A DNA stretch of 64,000 nt from positions 813,579-877,578 of the forward strand of contig MU270018.1 of NCBI GenBank assembly GCA_021432635.1, written 5' to 3'. The translations under genes and the position numbers were made by a program. Positions 1 to 12,600 of this stretch are shown here, piece by piece. Under the pieces are notes generated by a model. The model was given only the letters and a program-made list of their open reading frames with translations. It did not search any database and had not been told where the DNA came from. The DNA is from Thozetella sp. PMI_491 (lineage: Eukaryota > Ascomycota > Sordariomycetes > Chaetosphaeriales > Chaetosphaeriaceae). Each line of letters starts with the position of its first letter. Within the stretch, counting starts at the first letter, position 1.

Positions 1-1349
1 CCATGCGACGGTGGGAATGCGAGGCGGAGGTAACGAGATGTTGTAAGTGGGGCAGCATGTGCAGCAGCTACAACGGACTTACCCTCTTCGTAAGGAAGGA
101 GGGAAAGAGCGCCATAGGTAGCTTCTCTACATTTTTGCTCTCTTGGCGGAAGTAGGTACCTGTACAGTGCTACCTTGTCCTGCCCGAGCATTGCAGTTTG
201 CGGTTAACGAGAGACGAAAAAGTCCCGATTTGCCGCCTACCCACCTGTCAAACGGGACTCACGGGATCATGGTCCTCGGTCCCAAGGTTTCTAGGAGACG
301 CACCACCCTAGCAGCAGGGATCGCCATACGGCAACCTGAACGACGGGACCTTGGCTGTACAAGGGGAGGTGCTTCTCACAAGCAACTCTCGTTGAACCAT
401 CCCGAAGTTCCTAAAAATACCCCTGGCGCCGGGCCACACGGCCGTCTCCGGTGACCAGTTATTGTTCACCGAAGGCTCAGCTTTGCCAGAGCCTACCTCC
501 CCAGACCTGTGCGATACTACATCTACAGACGGCGCTAAGATTCGTATCAGTCCCTCGGCACGGTAGGGATTCACATGGCCGCCTGATCGTTCCCAGCGCT
601 TGGGACCCTCCCACTGCAGAAGTGAGATGGCGATCTACCTAGCGTATCCATCGATGGCATCGCTCCGACGGCCCTTTTGCCGTCTCTTGCGACATGGTGC
701 ATGATCGCGCGGCTCCATGCCGAACCCACTATATACCTTGCATTAACCGTATCTCTCCGCCTCCGCGTATCTACGCCCTCTATTGTACACCTTCAACTCT
801 CACTCCCTACCAACGGTGAGCCGGCTTTCCGGGCTTAACGTGAGGGCTTCTGCTTTTTGTTCTGGAATCGCAGGTTCATTTCTTCCACTGGCCATCGGCA
901 GGAGAGCCAAACAGGACCGTTGGCACCGCGTGGATCCAATCTACGAGACCGTTTCTGCGTAAAGCGACGGCTCAGCCATGGCGGCTCAGTCATGTCGTTT
1001 TAGCCCACCCCAAGGGATAAGGGCTCTTATTAGGCACAGGCACCCCTGGGGGTGGAGAGTTCTAGGTGCGCTATCAGTACCCTGGCTCTGTCTCAGCGAT
1101 GTGAGTTTGGTGTAACAATACCACGGCGATGCCGACCTCGCCTCATATGTTGGCGGCATTCTTTGTTGCCGAGTCTTTCGAGGGTTTGTGTTGGCCCCGT
1201 TGCTACTACTCGTCCCAGCTCCCCACAGGGATCGCCTTTGCCCAAGGGCCGTCGTTCCGGCTCCCTCGAGAGAGGATGCTCGCTTCGAATGGAAGCGACG
1301 TGGCCGAAATACAGCTAGTTCATCACAGATTCTCCGCAATCTCTCCGCA

Positions 1350-1525
1350 GAGATATCCAGAGATGTCCTTTTGGCCGGCATCACGAGCCTGATATTCACC
1401 ATCATTGGTGTGAAGGGAAGTGCCGGCATGCTGCAAGCGCGGATGTTGATCACATCCTGCTAGAGTGCCTCCGCCACATACGCGAGGGCGAGGCCCGTCG
1501 GCCAGCCGCACGCAAAAAGCGTTTA
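1350..1525 (+). pseudogene. Possible LINE (Tad-like) RNase H tail relic
   Basis: One forward frame reads ...WCEGKCRH, then about eight residues, then DHILLEC, followed by basic residues and a stop near 1540. This Cys-x3-Cys ... His-x4-Cys arrangement, with a leucine-rich HILLEC segment, recalls the zinc-knuckle-like C-terminal end of reverse transcriptases of fungal Tad-type LINE elements. The frame upstream is interrupted by stops and no reverse transcriptase core is visible. If the reading is right, only a decayed 3' end remains. The resemblance rests on a short motif and could be chance. Confidence 0.22.
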
Positions 1526-2674
1526 GAATTATCTTCTTAGGCATGTGGTGCATATTCTAGAGGGGTTTGCGGTGCAAGTCAATACTAAGGGGCCAGTGAA
1601 GCAGAGGGAGTGAAGATCTTCCCACGGGGGCGGCTCGGCAGGCAGTGAGAATTAATCAGCCGCCCGAAACCTACATTGCACCACGCGACTCGGTCCCGAG
1701 AGGCTGAATGTGATATTCCAGAGGGGGTTATATCGAGCCGCGAAGTCCTTCCAGCTTAGTCCAGCGCTGACGGCTCCTGGCGGTCGTTTAGGCTCCGCGG
1801 CCGAGCTAGTCGCAATTAAATGGCCTACAAAATGGGCTCCTGAAGAAGGTAGTCTGCAACCATGATGCCGGGTTAATCATTCTACGCGCGCTTGATGGGG
1901 ATATTGACCATCAACCCTGGGCCTCGCGAGCTGCTTGTTGACCGGGGCAAGACGTTCGATACAATCTCCAGGTGTCTCATGACTGACGGTTTGTGGGAGA
2001 AAGAGAGAGAGGAAATAGCACAATGCAAGTATAAAACCCACCACCTCTATTTATGCCGGAAATGGGTGCATATAGCCTCTGGGCTGAAGATGGCTTCCGT
2101 ACGAGCGAGATGAGAAGCTCGGACGGGCATGGACATGACGTTAGGTTTGGCGCTCTGATCACACAGCCCGCCGACCTGTTCTAATGCTTTCCTTATAACA
2201 GCGGGCCGAGTGCGTAGTTAACCCATGAGCAGCCTTGTTGTTCAGTCCAGCGACCTCCCTTCTATACAGCGAGCTAGGGCGGCCTTATTCAATGGCACGG
2301 GTAGTATTGGTTGGGACGTCTCGCCGAGGGTTTAAACCTGTTGCGAGTCTTAGGTACTCTTGGGAAAGACGGCCGGAAAATGTAAACTCGTGGCGATCCG
2401 AGGTGGTGTTGACAAGCGGCCAAATGCCAACCACGTCGACCCCGGGATTGTCTCATCTCGACGTCGTGGAATCCGGTGGCGTAACCGGTGGCGCGGTTGC
2501 GCGAGACCCGCGGCAGCTCACGCGACCCGCAAAGTCTGATCTAGCCGGCCGCCCTTCATCAGTGGTTTGGGCAGCCGATGGAATGAAAACGCCGCCGGTG
2601 GCCACCCGCCGACCTTCGGCGCGGAGTGGGGCTCCGTGGTGGTGGAGTCGTGGAGGAATGTGCTTAAGACTGGG

Positions 2675-2679
2675 CCAAT
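2675..2679 (+). promoter_or_regulatory. CCAAT box upstream of the zinc transporter
   Basis: The sequence GGGCCAATCAGA contains the extended GCCAATCA form that fungal HAP/CBF complexes prefer. It lies about 465 bp upstream of the transporter start codon. The role is inferred from motif and position only. Confidence 0.35.
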
Positions 2680-3142
2680 CAGAAGGCGAAACGGGCAATG
2701 ACGGCATCCACGATGAACTTTTCCCGCTACTCCACCAGATCGGCTGCTACGAGCGTGAAGGATCCAATCCTCTTTTGTCATGACTTCGTCAGCTCTAGCC
2801 AGGCGGCGACCTTCCACCCTCGCGCGCGAGTAACAGTTGCATGTCGCTTGGTTTTTGTTTTCTGACTTGCTTCTCTTTAGACTTGGAACCCTTCCGCAGC
2901 TTCCTATCTTCCCGGCGTTGACCCTTTGTTATCGCGCAAACGCTAATACCTTGACCAAAGAATCAGCTCGAAGCAGCGCGTGACTGCAGGTGGTGCCAAC
3001 ACTAGCCGGATTTTTGAAAATCCTGGTCGATCTCCCCCTTCCCTATCCATCGCTTTCCCCAGAACCCCCGCGCCGACTTTGTTTCCTCGAGATCGCGCCA
3101 TACAACCACTGCACACTTCGTCGCTTGACGCCACCCATCATC

Positions 3143-4924
3143 ATGGCGTGGTCCAAGTCGACGCGCATCAGCATTATGCTGGGCATCGACATCCTGTTCT
3201 TCCTCCTCGAGCTGACGGTTGGCTTCATGGTCCACTCGCTGGCACTGATGGCCGATGCCTTCCACATGCTCAACGACATCATATCGCTGATTGTTGGATT
3301 ATGGGCCTTCAAGATCGCTGGAAAGGCGACAACGGACAAGTACTCGTATGGCTGGCTCCGAGCCGAGATCCTGGGCGCCTTCTTCAACGCCGTGTTTCTC
3401 ATCGCACTCTGCGTCTCCATCATCCTCGAAGCTCTTACCCGATTTATCGAACCTCCCGAGATTGAGAACCCGAAACTGATCCTGATCGTCGGATCTTTGG
3501 GTCTCGCCTCCAACCTAGTAGGCTTCCTGGTACTGGGAGGGCATGGTCACGCCCATGGCCCTGGCGACCATTCGCATGGGGAGCACGACCACGCCCATGC
3601 CCATGGCGATGAGATGAGCAGGGCGGAGGAAGGAGCCGGCGGCATCGAGAGTTATGACGGCGACCAGGATGCGAGGAGGACTCAGACAGAGGAACCCGAT
3701 ACATTCCCCGAAGCAGCAGTGGCTCGATTCAAGACCAACGGTGCTGATACGAACCACAGCGGGAGAATCGGTCGTTCCAACAGCACCCGGTCTGATATCC
3801 GAGATCGATGCAGAAGCATAGTCTCCATCCCGCGGGGACGCGACAAGCGCAGGGCAGGCAGCGTTAGGCATGGCCGCCTCCATAGCATCGAGGACATCAC
3901 CATCCACCCCGCTAGCTTCCGACAGGAAATCATCGAAGCAAGCCGCCCACGCGTCGAGGATGAATCGGGTAGTGAGAGCAACACAGAGGATGGGTATGTG
4001 GACTCGGGTGACCCCGACGAGGATACTCCCCTTCTCAAGAACGGTAATGCCGGCAAGGGACCTGGTCACAATACCAAGCGCTCTGCTTCGCGCCGGTCGC
4101 GCCGAAACTCCAACGGAATCCATCACCACCACAATCACAACAAGCCTCGGAAGGCCAACAAGGGAGGGCACGGGCACAGCCATGACGATATGGGCATGAA
4201 CGCCATGATCCTGCATGTGCTAGGCGATGCACTGGGCAACGTCGGTGTCATTGCCACCGCGCTCATCATCTGGCTCACAGATTGGCCGGGCAAGCTCTAC
4301 GCGGACCCTGCTGTCTCTCTCTTCATCACTTTGATCATACTCCGCTCGGCCATTCCCTTGACCATTGCCGCCTCGAAGATCCTACTCCAGGCTACCCCTG
4401 ACAATATCGATCCCAACGAGGTTCGAGAAGACATTCAGGCTCTTCCTGGTGTGATCAGCTGCCACCACATTCACATCTGGCAGCTCTCCGATACCAAGAT
4501 TGTCGCGTCAATGCACATCGAGGTCTCGTTCCCCATCTCAGAGGCCGGCGGTGAGAAATACATGGATCTGGCGAAAATGGCGCGTAAGTGTCTCCATGCG
4601 TACGGAATCCACAGTGCTACAATCCAGCCCGAGTTCTGTCTCGACCGCGCACATGACCACGCAGAGGACGTGGCGATGCAGGTCGACGGCGGTGTCGACA
4701 TTGTCCGGCCGGCCAAGAAGACCGCCAGCGTCGAGAGGAACATGTGCCTCTTGGAATGTGTGGACAATTGCGTCGGCCAAGGATGCTGCACTGCGGCCTC
4801 GACAGCTGGGTCGGTAAGCACTAGCAGCCCGCCGGCGCACTCGCACCACGACCACGACCACGACCACGGTCACGACCATGACCATGACCCTGATCACGAT
4901 CATGATCACAACCACGACCATTAA
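3143..4924 (+). CDS. ZRC1: Vacuolar zinc/cobalt transporter, CDF family (Zrc1/Cot1-like)
   Basis: This intron-less frame encodes 593 residues when read from the ATG at 3143. The frame is open further upstream, but this ATG begins the family-typical MAWSKSTRI start. Cation diffusion facilitators exchange Zn2+ for protons, and Zrc1/Cot1 load zinc into the vacuole. Two HxxxD metal sites are visible: H41-x3-D45 in TM2 (FHMLND) and H358-x3-D362 in TM5 (HVLGDALGN). A membrane block of four segments (about 8-135) is followed by a long cytosolic loop. The loop is His-rich at both ends (about 137-155 and 330-350), with a Ser/Arg/acidic middle. Then come two more TM segments, a C-terminal ferredoxin-like domain (CHHIHIWQLSD), a Cys cluster (CxxECxxNCxxxxCC) and a terminal His/Asp tail of about 30 residues. 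Choice between Zrc1 and Cot1 specificity cannot be made from sequence. Confidence 0.93.
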   Translation: MAWSKSTRISIMLGIDILFFLLELTVGFMVHSLALMADAFHMLNDIISLIVGLWAFKIAGKATTDKYSYGWLRAEILGAFFNAVFLIALCVSIILEALTRFIEPPEIENPKLILIVGSLGLASNLVGFLVLGGHGHAHGPGDHSHGEHDHAHAHGDEMSRAEEGAGGIESYDGDQDARRTQTEEPDTFPEAAVARFKTNGADTNHSGRIGRSNSTRSDIRDRCRSIVSIPRGRDKRRAGSVRHGRLHSIEDITIHPASFRQEIIEASRPRVEDESGSESNTEDGYVDSGDPDEDTPLLKNGNAGKGPGHNTKRSASRRSRRNSNGIHHHHNHNKPRKANKGGHGHSHDDMGMNAMILHVLGDALGNVGVIATALIIWLTDWPGKLYADPAVSLFITLIILRSAIPLTIAASKILLQATPDNIDPNEVREDIQALPGVISCHHIHIWQLSDTKIVASMHIEVSFPISEAGGEKYMDLAKMARKCLHAYGIHSATIQPEFCLDRAHDHAEDVAMQVDGGVDIVRPAKKTASVERNMCLLECVDNCVGQGCCTAASTAGSVSTSSPPAHSHHDHDHDHGHDHDHDPDHDHDHNHDH

Positions 4925-5734
4925 TTCGAGGCTATAGCTGATCGCAGCTTGACGCCTACGGCGACCAGACAGTTCAATAAACACTCACTTGTCACCTGTT
5001 TTCTTTTTTCGCTCACCTGTGGCAGCCTCAAGATATGGCTGCCCCCTTCTGGGAGATGGGTGGAGGATGTACCACCATTCTGGAGATGATGAAGCGGTCC
5101 GGTTAGGTGCATGGCGTTAAGAGGTTGGGCGGCGTCCGATTCATAATTGTGTAGACTGAGCGAACTGCTCAGCTACATTGCATTGCTGGAGATTCACTAC
5201 ATGTACAATACGGTAGAAGATACGATCAGAGCGACCAATACAGTCAGGTATACCCCAGCAGTTCTAGCCAATTCTACCCTTAGGAAAACGTCCCGTGCAT
5301 ATAGAGGCGCTGTTCAGGACTACTTGTTGATACCAAAGAGGCAGCATCCATGCTCGACCCCCGCATGGTTGGGGGGAATGAGGGCCAGGTGGTACCTTGT
5401 CTAGCGAGGGGCATGCAAGATCTTATCGATAAGATTCCTTGAGTCGCATCGGTGTGTAGCACAGCATGGAGCTAAGTCCGGGGCTTATCTCCACACGACG
5501 AGCCTCGGGCAGAGCACGCCTTTGCACGACACTGCACTCTATTCTAGCTCCGATTTCTTCACCTCCTACACCCAGAGAAAGCGTCGCACCGTGTATACTC
5601 CCATTCTTTCCATCTGGGGACGCCTGTAGTGTGCGTGTGTCTTCTAGATCGCGCCGCGTCTTTCCGCTGTTTTATCCCCTCGACTAGGGTTGCTCCAGAT
5701 GACCCCTCATCGGCCTTCCCAATAGCCAGCAAAG
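4925..5734. other. Intergenic region between transporter and F-box gene
   Basis: This holds the transporter 3' end and, from about 5490, C/T-rich sequence leading to the F-box start codon at 5735. No coding frame with recognisable content is seen. Confidence 0.6.
4976..4981 (+). terminator. Polyadenylation hexamer AATAAA
   Basis: A canonical AATAAA lies 52 nt after the zinc transporter stop codon, within TTCAATAAACACT. It is a plausible 3'-end processing signal for that gene. Confidence 0.5.
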
Positions 5735-7390
5735 ATGAGCTCCAGCGTCACAAACCAGGAGCTCGACTCGTTCCGAGAGCAATGGCGGGCCGAAGTCCGA
5801 GCCAGGCATCCTACCCAACCACCCCAGTCGCCGTCGCAATCGGCCCCGGCCGGTCCATCCGAGCAGCCTTCCGCGTCTCTCCTGCCCCCATCCGGGACAT
5901 CAGAGCCACCACGGACGGCCGATCCCGCGCGGCGGCCAGCGTGGCATGATCGTGACGATGATTATGTCCAGGCGCGATCCTTTGACGAGGACGCGCCCGC
6001 CGCGCCGACGAATAAGAATGCTGACGAGTCGGAAACGGCCAAGGGCAAGGAACCGGTTACTGCCCTTGAGCACTACGAGAAGGCCGTCGAGAAGGAAGCT
6101 ATCGGTAGCCTCGGGGAGAGTTTGAGGCTATACCGGAAGGCGTTCAGAGTATGATTGTCTCCTAGATGGCTCTCATAGGCTACTTGCTATAGGGAGTGAT
6201 ACTAAATTTTTATGGCTCCGTAGATAGACGATACGGTCGACCAGAAGTACAGGGCGAAACACTTCCCCAAGTCATGGGCCCCCAAGCCTGCGCAGTCTAG
6301 CCAGGTCTCTACTTCAGCTACAGCTGCCGATGCGGCACCGAAGGCGGGTGCGCCAGATACCCAACAAATGACCATCAACGAGCTCATCGGCAGCTTCTCG
6401 GGCCTGCGGATCGAGCCGGCCAGGCCCGAGATCGCAGGCATGCCGGAGCCCCCGTGCCCGATCTCTGAGCTCCCAGATGAATTATTAATACATATACTCC
6501 GCGATGTAGCGGTCCTCGACGTAGGCGACTTTGTGCGCCTCGCGCGCGTGTGCAAGCGGTTCGCGTTCCTCGTCGCCACCGAAGATCGGATCTGGCGCCG
6601 TGTATGTCTGGGGGACGAGTTTGGCTTCGGCGGAATGTACTACCAATGGCGGCGTCAGATCACCTGGGGCCCTCTGACCACAGAAGACATCCTTGCGGAG
6701 GCCCCTGAGGACTACTTGGACTCTTTCCCCTTGACGCTCGAGGAGCGCTCCGAACGGCACACTGAGGAGGGCCTGGCCAAAACGCTCGCCTTGTATAACT
6801 CACTCTACAATTCCTCCTGGCAGCGCATGTTCCGGCTGCGGCCGCGCATACGGTTCAACGGGTGCTACATCTGCACGGTCAACTACATTCGGGCTGGCCA
6901 GGCGACCGCTCAGCTGCGGTGGGACAGCCCCGTGCACATTGTGACGTACTACCGCTACCTTCGCTTCTTCCGCGACGGCACTGTTATCAGCCTTCTCACG
7001 ACGTCCGAGCCGGGCGATGTCGTGCATTACATGACGCGCGAGCTACTCGACCAGCACAAGGGCGGTGCCATGGCTCACCTCCCTAGCGTGGTAATGCAGG
7101 CTGGCCTCAAGGGCCGGTGGATGCTGACGAGCGCGTTGGATAACCCCGAGGTGGCAATAAACGAGGCTGAGGGCGACCTGGTGATCGAAACGGAGGGCGC
7201 TAGCAAGAGACATATATATCGGATGGACCTCTCCTTGCGAAGCGCTGGCAAGGGAACCAGGAACAATAAGCTCTCCTGGAGGGGTTTCTACAGCTACAAT
7301 CACCTGACAGACGACTGGGCCGAATTTGGGCTGAAGAACGGCAAACCCTACTTCTTCAGCCGGGTGAAGAGCTATGGTGTCGGGATCTAG
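5735..7390 (+). CDS. HRT3: F-box protein of the FBXO9/Hrt3/Pof7 type
   Basis: Two exons, 5735-6148 and 6224-7390, encode 526 residues. The 75-bp intron has donor GTATGA, an ACTAA branch-like site and acceptor CCGTAG, and it joins AFR to IDDTV in phase 0. The disordered N-terminus is followed by a TPR/MIT-like helical segment (about 110-155, LEHYEKAVEKE, SLRLYRKAFR). An F-box follows at about 217-265 (ISELPDELLIHIL ... RVCKRF). The long C-terminal region (WQRMF, RPRIRFNGCYI, YYRYLRFFRDG, WRGFYSYN) is the conserved FBXO9/Hrt3 module. These proteins are substrate receptors of SCF (Skp1-cullin-F-box) ubiquitin ligases; the substrate here is unknown. Reading through the intron would stop at once (GTA TGA), so the splice is required. 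Confidence 0.9.
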
Positions 7391-9617
7391 AGTGTCAGGC
7401 CGAAGGGCAGGCTCCCTGTGGTGGGACTCGATGCGCCTCGCGAGGAATTAGCAAAGCCGTAGAGCATCGGGGAGAGTTTTACAGCTAGAGTCATGCATGA
7501 TCGATAGACCGAGCAAGAAGGAGCCGCAGATACGAGAAAGCCTTCCCCTAGCTGCCGTAAGGTGCGTATATCCGTGCGTCTAGTAGCGTGTGGAACAAGG
7601 GATATTGTTTATTCACGTGTCCCGCAACCATGTGCTTGGACCTTGGCCGAGGCTAGGCTGTTCGGCGATACGCTCCTATTAGCGCAGCCGAAGCCACTAG
7701 ACGCAATGAAGCTCCAAGCCCACCTGAATATTGAGTTCTTGCGCGGTGTTTGCTTGCACGTGGACGACTAATTTGTGCTCAAAGACTAAAAGAGAGTCGC
7801 TTCACCGCGCTGCAAGCACCGATTCCCGGTCGCCCGAGCCAGTCTCGCGGTCGTGTTCGTCGAAGAGTTGGAATCAGTGAGGCAAAGTTGCTGGCCCTAG
7901 CCTAGTACTGGCATGGAGCTCACATTTACTACATAGCGATCTGAGGCCATCGTGTAACATGAAGCTTGCATACCGCTATAGGTTACCCCAGGATTCTGCC
8001 AGTCTTACCTTTCGTGAGCCCAAGGTAAGGTAGCCGAAGGAGACAGAACCAAGGGCGGGTGCTCCGTTCCGACAGGGTGTGAACAAGGGAGGCACCACCG
8101 TAGGTATGTTCGTGCGGCCGCCGATCACCCTGCGGGGCTTTCTCAGAGGACGGTCTAGAACCTCCATCCTTGTCTCCTCTTCGTCCACTTTCCAGTGATG
8201 ACGCGCCTTCAATCTCTCTGCTCTTGCTAGGCTTGGCGGATGACCTCGGTTTGAATTCTAGTTAAGGTGTGCGACTGGTAGCCTCGATCTACCACGGAGA
8301 AGCTGTCGCGCGACGGAAAGCAACGTCGGGTCAAGCCGTTGCCAAGGACTGTCGCTCAAGGAACATCACGCTCTGTCTTGGAGGGCGGTCGATCCTGGGG
8401 GGAGAGACCATAGGAGGGAATCTTAGGCCCAGTGGCTTGGCAGCAAACAGCATAGTGCAGGGGCAGAGGCGAACGGTGACTGCGGTAGCCCTGAGGCGGC
8501 TAGGACGGCGTTTGTGCTCTAAGCTACTCCGGGGAGGCGCCGTCCCTGTCTAGTCTGCGCCGGCGTGCCCCCAAATTTCCTAAGCTTCAATTCCATCTTG
8601 CGCCATCCGGCGCTCGAGACCTGAAGAATCTCTGGTTCCTGAAGGATCCACTTATACACTAGTCGATCTCGTTCCGGAGCGCGTTGAGCCGAAAGCTAGA
8701 ATCTCACCACTTACAGAAGAGTCCCTCTTACAATGCCACGTTGCCGACAAAAGTACTATCAGAGCAAGAACGGAGAGAAGTCGCCAAAAGAATAGAGCCC
8801 CCATATATTGGTACTGGACCAGCGTATATACTAAAAGCAACCATCAGGTGACACCCCTCTGCCTGTGGCATGGCGAACTTGACGTCCTGGTGTTGTGTTT
8901 CCCAAAACAACCGGTACTGAAGTAGAACAAGCTTCTGCCAAGTCAACTACTCGGCAGACGCCGCTCTCATAGGTACATGCCGTCTCGTTTGCTAGCTTAG
9001 CTATAACCCTAACTTGTAAGCGGTAGTTGGGCGCTAGCTTAGTGCCAGCTCCAAGCGACTTGGGACAGGGGCAATCGCGATGTTCCGAGGGGGATGGGCT
9101 AGCGCCCATAGCTCTGGGTGATTACCATTGTTCAAACCGCTCAAAACATTGGTTTTTTTTCGGCGGTGATGCGATCTCTCCTTACGCAGATTTTAGAGAC
9201 CGTCCGTCTCGTTCGTTCATTTGCCCTCTCGGTGCTGGGCGCTGGATAGTCGCTCGTTGCCGCGCCCCTCGAGCATCTTTCTTTGCCCTACTGTCGTTAA
9301 TTTGAAAAGAGACGGCCGACCTGACTGCTTGAATCTACTCTTCAAGCAGCGGTTCTTTCTGAATATCGCACCGTCTCGGTTGCCGCCTCATCACTCGCTC
9401 GAGATCCACCTCGAACCAAGGTTCTATACCCCTTGCTCGAGAGCTGAGCCTCGCTGTCTCTCATTCTTTACGATACCTGCTCGCAGGCGCGCTTCCGGGC
9501 TATGCCCTAGGAGTTCGGTTTCAGTCCTACTTTACAACATCACCCTCGTTGACATCCGTTGGAAGTATTGTCTCGTCTATACTTTGTAGGCAAATCGCTT
9601 CGTGCTGAGGAGCCAGT
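7391..9617. other. Intergenic region before the WSC gene
   Basis: No coding frame in 2.2 kb looks convincing; the largest are under 125 residues, with compositions typical of chance frames. From about 9180 the sequence becomes C/T-rich (CGCACCGTCTCGG, CTCGCTCGAG), which fits a promoter and leader for the gene starting at 9618. Confidence 0.5.
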
Positions 9618-12600
9618 ATGCGGGCAGCATTCAAGCTGCTGGTGGCCGTGCTCGTGCCAGCCATGACGAGGGGTTATGCCACAACCGACTCGATCCAAGA
9701 CGCGGTATGGCGACAGACAAGCCGCGGTGGATGGTATTGCTAATAGTCGAGCCTTAGGACGGCCCTCAATCCGGATACCTGCCGAATCACAACATAGATC
9801 CCAATGTGGTGGGTTCTTCGAGTTTCGGTATACTCTGGCAGCAGCAGATGGCCACCAATACCGAGACATTTTATGCGAAGCCTTTGGTATACACACAGAG
9901 CGGCGGATCAGAGATGGTCATTACAGCCTCCAATATTAATTACGTTCGCATCCATGATGCGAAGAACGGAACCCTCTTGGCATCGCGACAACTCACTGCA
10001 CCCTTCCTTCAGGCAGACATTGGTTGCGCGGATATTCCCAACTATATCGGCGTGACCGGAACCCCCATCATTGACCCTAAAACCGACATCATGTAAGTCG
10101 TACCGCGGGACAGCGCCTTGGAGATACCTCATATGCTGACTTGGCAATACGTAGTTACATGTTCGCTAAGGGATACAGGAACGGTACGATCAAAGAATGC
10201 AACCTTAGGTTTGACGGCTTGCTGATGTGGTTACAGGTGCGGCTTCGGGAGGAATTGCTAATGGTAAGCGTTACCGACTGCGAGCTTTCCTATCGATTGC
10301 TAAGAGGCGACTAGGCATCTACCAGCTTTACGCTCTCCAGTTGCCTACGCTGGCGGATGCTCCGGGCTTCCCTGTCCTGCTTGACGGCCGCGCTGCGGAC
10401 AATGACCCGACCAGGTATTTCTTGGGAGGAACGGTGCTACAGAGACCATCGTTGGCCACGCTGAACGGCGTCATTGTTGCAGCCTTTGGTGGGCATTGCG
10501 ACCTTTTCAACTATACAGGCATGGTCGCTACCATCAGCAAGACGCCCGGTGTAGGTGTCGTCAGGTAGGATCCTCCAGAGCAGTCTTGGTATGAGGTTTA
10601 ACGGCTTTCGTAGTCTGTTCGCCACGGAAGCCTCCCCGGGTGCCCCTTCTCCTCAGGCTCTTGACATTACCAAGCAGAACGGCGGCAAGGCCGGCATTTG
10701 GCAGAGCGGCATGGGGCTCGCAACAGATTCTAACCGCGTCTTTGGCGTCACTGGAAACGGCCAGGGCCACGCGAACGGGAATATTCCCGCCAGCGGCCGC
10801 CTTCCGCTCACTACCTTGGACGAGTGCGTCATCAACTTCGGCGTGTCATCGGCCGGCAAAATCACTCTCAATGATTATTTTGAACCGTATGACTATGTCA
10901 ACATGGATGCCGGTGACAAGGACCTTGGCTCGTCTGGGACCTGCCTTCTGGATGGCAGTGTGTTCAAGACCGCAGGGGTAAATCGAATCGCGGTGGTGGT
11001 CGGCAAGAACTCCAAGGTGTACGTGCTGAACGCGGACGGCTTGGGAGGCTTTAAGCAAGGGAGCGGCGGCACCGACAACATCCTCCAAACCATTACGTCG
11101 TCAAACTCTGTATTCGGTGGAGCTGGAAGCTACCCGCTTGAGGGAGGCTACTTTTACTTCACCCCCGTGGGCGACTACACCTACGCCTACAGGTTTGGAA
11201 CCGACTCCTTGGGAGCGCCCTTTTTCTCCTTAGCTGGCAAGACAGCCACCAAGTCCGCCGGGCGTGCAGGCGTGGGGCAACCCACTGTCACCACCTACGG
11301 AGGAAAAGCAGGCACAGCGATTGTGAGTTCTTCGCCCTGATTTTCGATGAAGAGACCACTGACACAGAGCAGCTATGGATCACGGATGTCACTAGTGGAC
11401 TGCAAGCGTTCAGCGCTGTGCCTGATGCCAACGGTCTCCTGAACGCCATAACCCTTCCAGCGACGCCTGGTCTTAACAAGTATCAGCGTCCAGCGTTCGG
11501 AAACGGGAGGGTCTTCGTGACGTCAGCCAACAAAATCATCGCGCTGGGTGCTCCCGTCAACCTACCCTTGAACTGCAGTAGTCCCACCGACTTCGGCAGC
11601 GTGCAGACCGGCGACACCAAGGACGCAATTATCAACTGCACGGCGAACATCGCTATCACCAAGATCGAGGGCTGTAAAACGGGCGATGCCGTGTTCCAGT
11701 GCAATAATGCGTCCCTGCCGACTGGCGCTCTCGCCAAAGGAGCCAGCTTCAGCTTCCCGGTTACCTGGAATCTCAAGGACGCCACCATCAACAACCTGGT
11801 AAACAGCAGCTACTCCAAGGTCATTCCGGGCGTCGAATCCACCGTCCTCTCCGTGTACACAACCAACGGTGTCAAAGGGTATACCACTCTAGTGCCCATC
11901 TCCCTTACTGGGCAGGTTGTGAGCAAGAGCCCATTCCTATTCACGTCTCCCGGCCATGTCGACTTCGGAGGCCTCGTCCTGGGGAGTGCAGAAGCTTCCA
12001 ACGGCCTCACGGGCTCTTTATCGGTCCAGAACCTTGGAAATAGCACCATGACTATAACGGGTATCAGCTGGACGGCCGGCAATGACACCACCGCTCGGAA
12101 CGCAACCTTCAACGGCACCAACGCCGTGTTTGGCAGGGGCTTCAGCGCAATGGGTTTCCCAGCACCGGGATCTACTATTCAGGCGGGCGGGAGCATCTCG
12201 GTCCCCTTGTTTTTCAATGCGACGGTCGCAGACTCTTACTCAATCACAATCACGGTGTACTCGGATGGAGGCGTCGACGAGGTATTGCTAGCGGCTTCAG
12301 CTGGTAACCCGCCCATTGCCTCAATAGAAGTCTCCACGCTCGAGGGAGGCTGGGACAACAGCTATCCCAGTACCATAAGCTTCGGAACGGTGTTCTCAGG
12401 ATCCACCACCACCAGACAGATCCGAATCTGCAACTCAGGAGGGTCGGTGCTGACCATCACCAAGTCGAAGCCACCGCAGTCCGCCGAGCTCACGGCGACG
12501 AGGCCGTATGGCGACCTCCTCGAAGGGCAGAAAATCGACGTAGGCTCCTGTGCGTATGGAACTGTCGCCGTATATGCCGCGTCGATCCAGCCCAACCACC

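Larger units (their letters stand above)
1..3142. other. Gene-poor left flank
   Basis: I find no convincing protein gene here. The open frames are short, overlap on both strands and show no family motif. The segment at about 1370-1515 (+) resembles the cysteine/histidine end of a LINE RNase H region and is listed separately. A CCAAT box lies at 2675-2679. The last few hundred bases are C/T-rich and are probably the promoter and 5' leader of the zinc transporter that starts at 3143. Confidence 0.5.

Noticed and set aside
2235-2783. Open frame of 182 codons (+) upstream of the zinc transporter
   Set aside because: Frames of similar length overlap on the other strand, composition is chance-like and no motif is visible. 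It is more likely promoter DNA.
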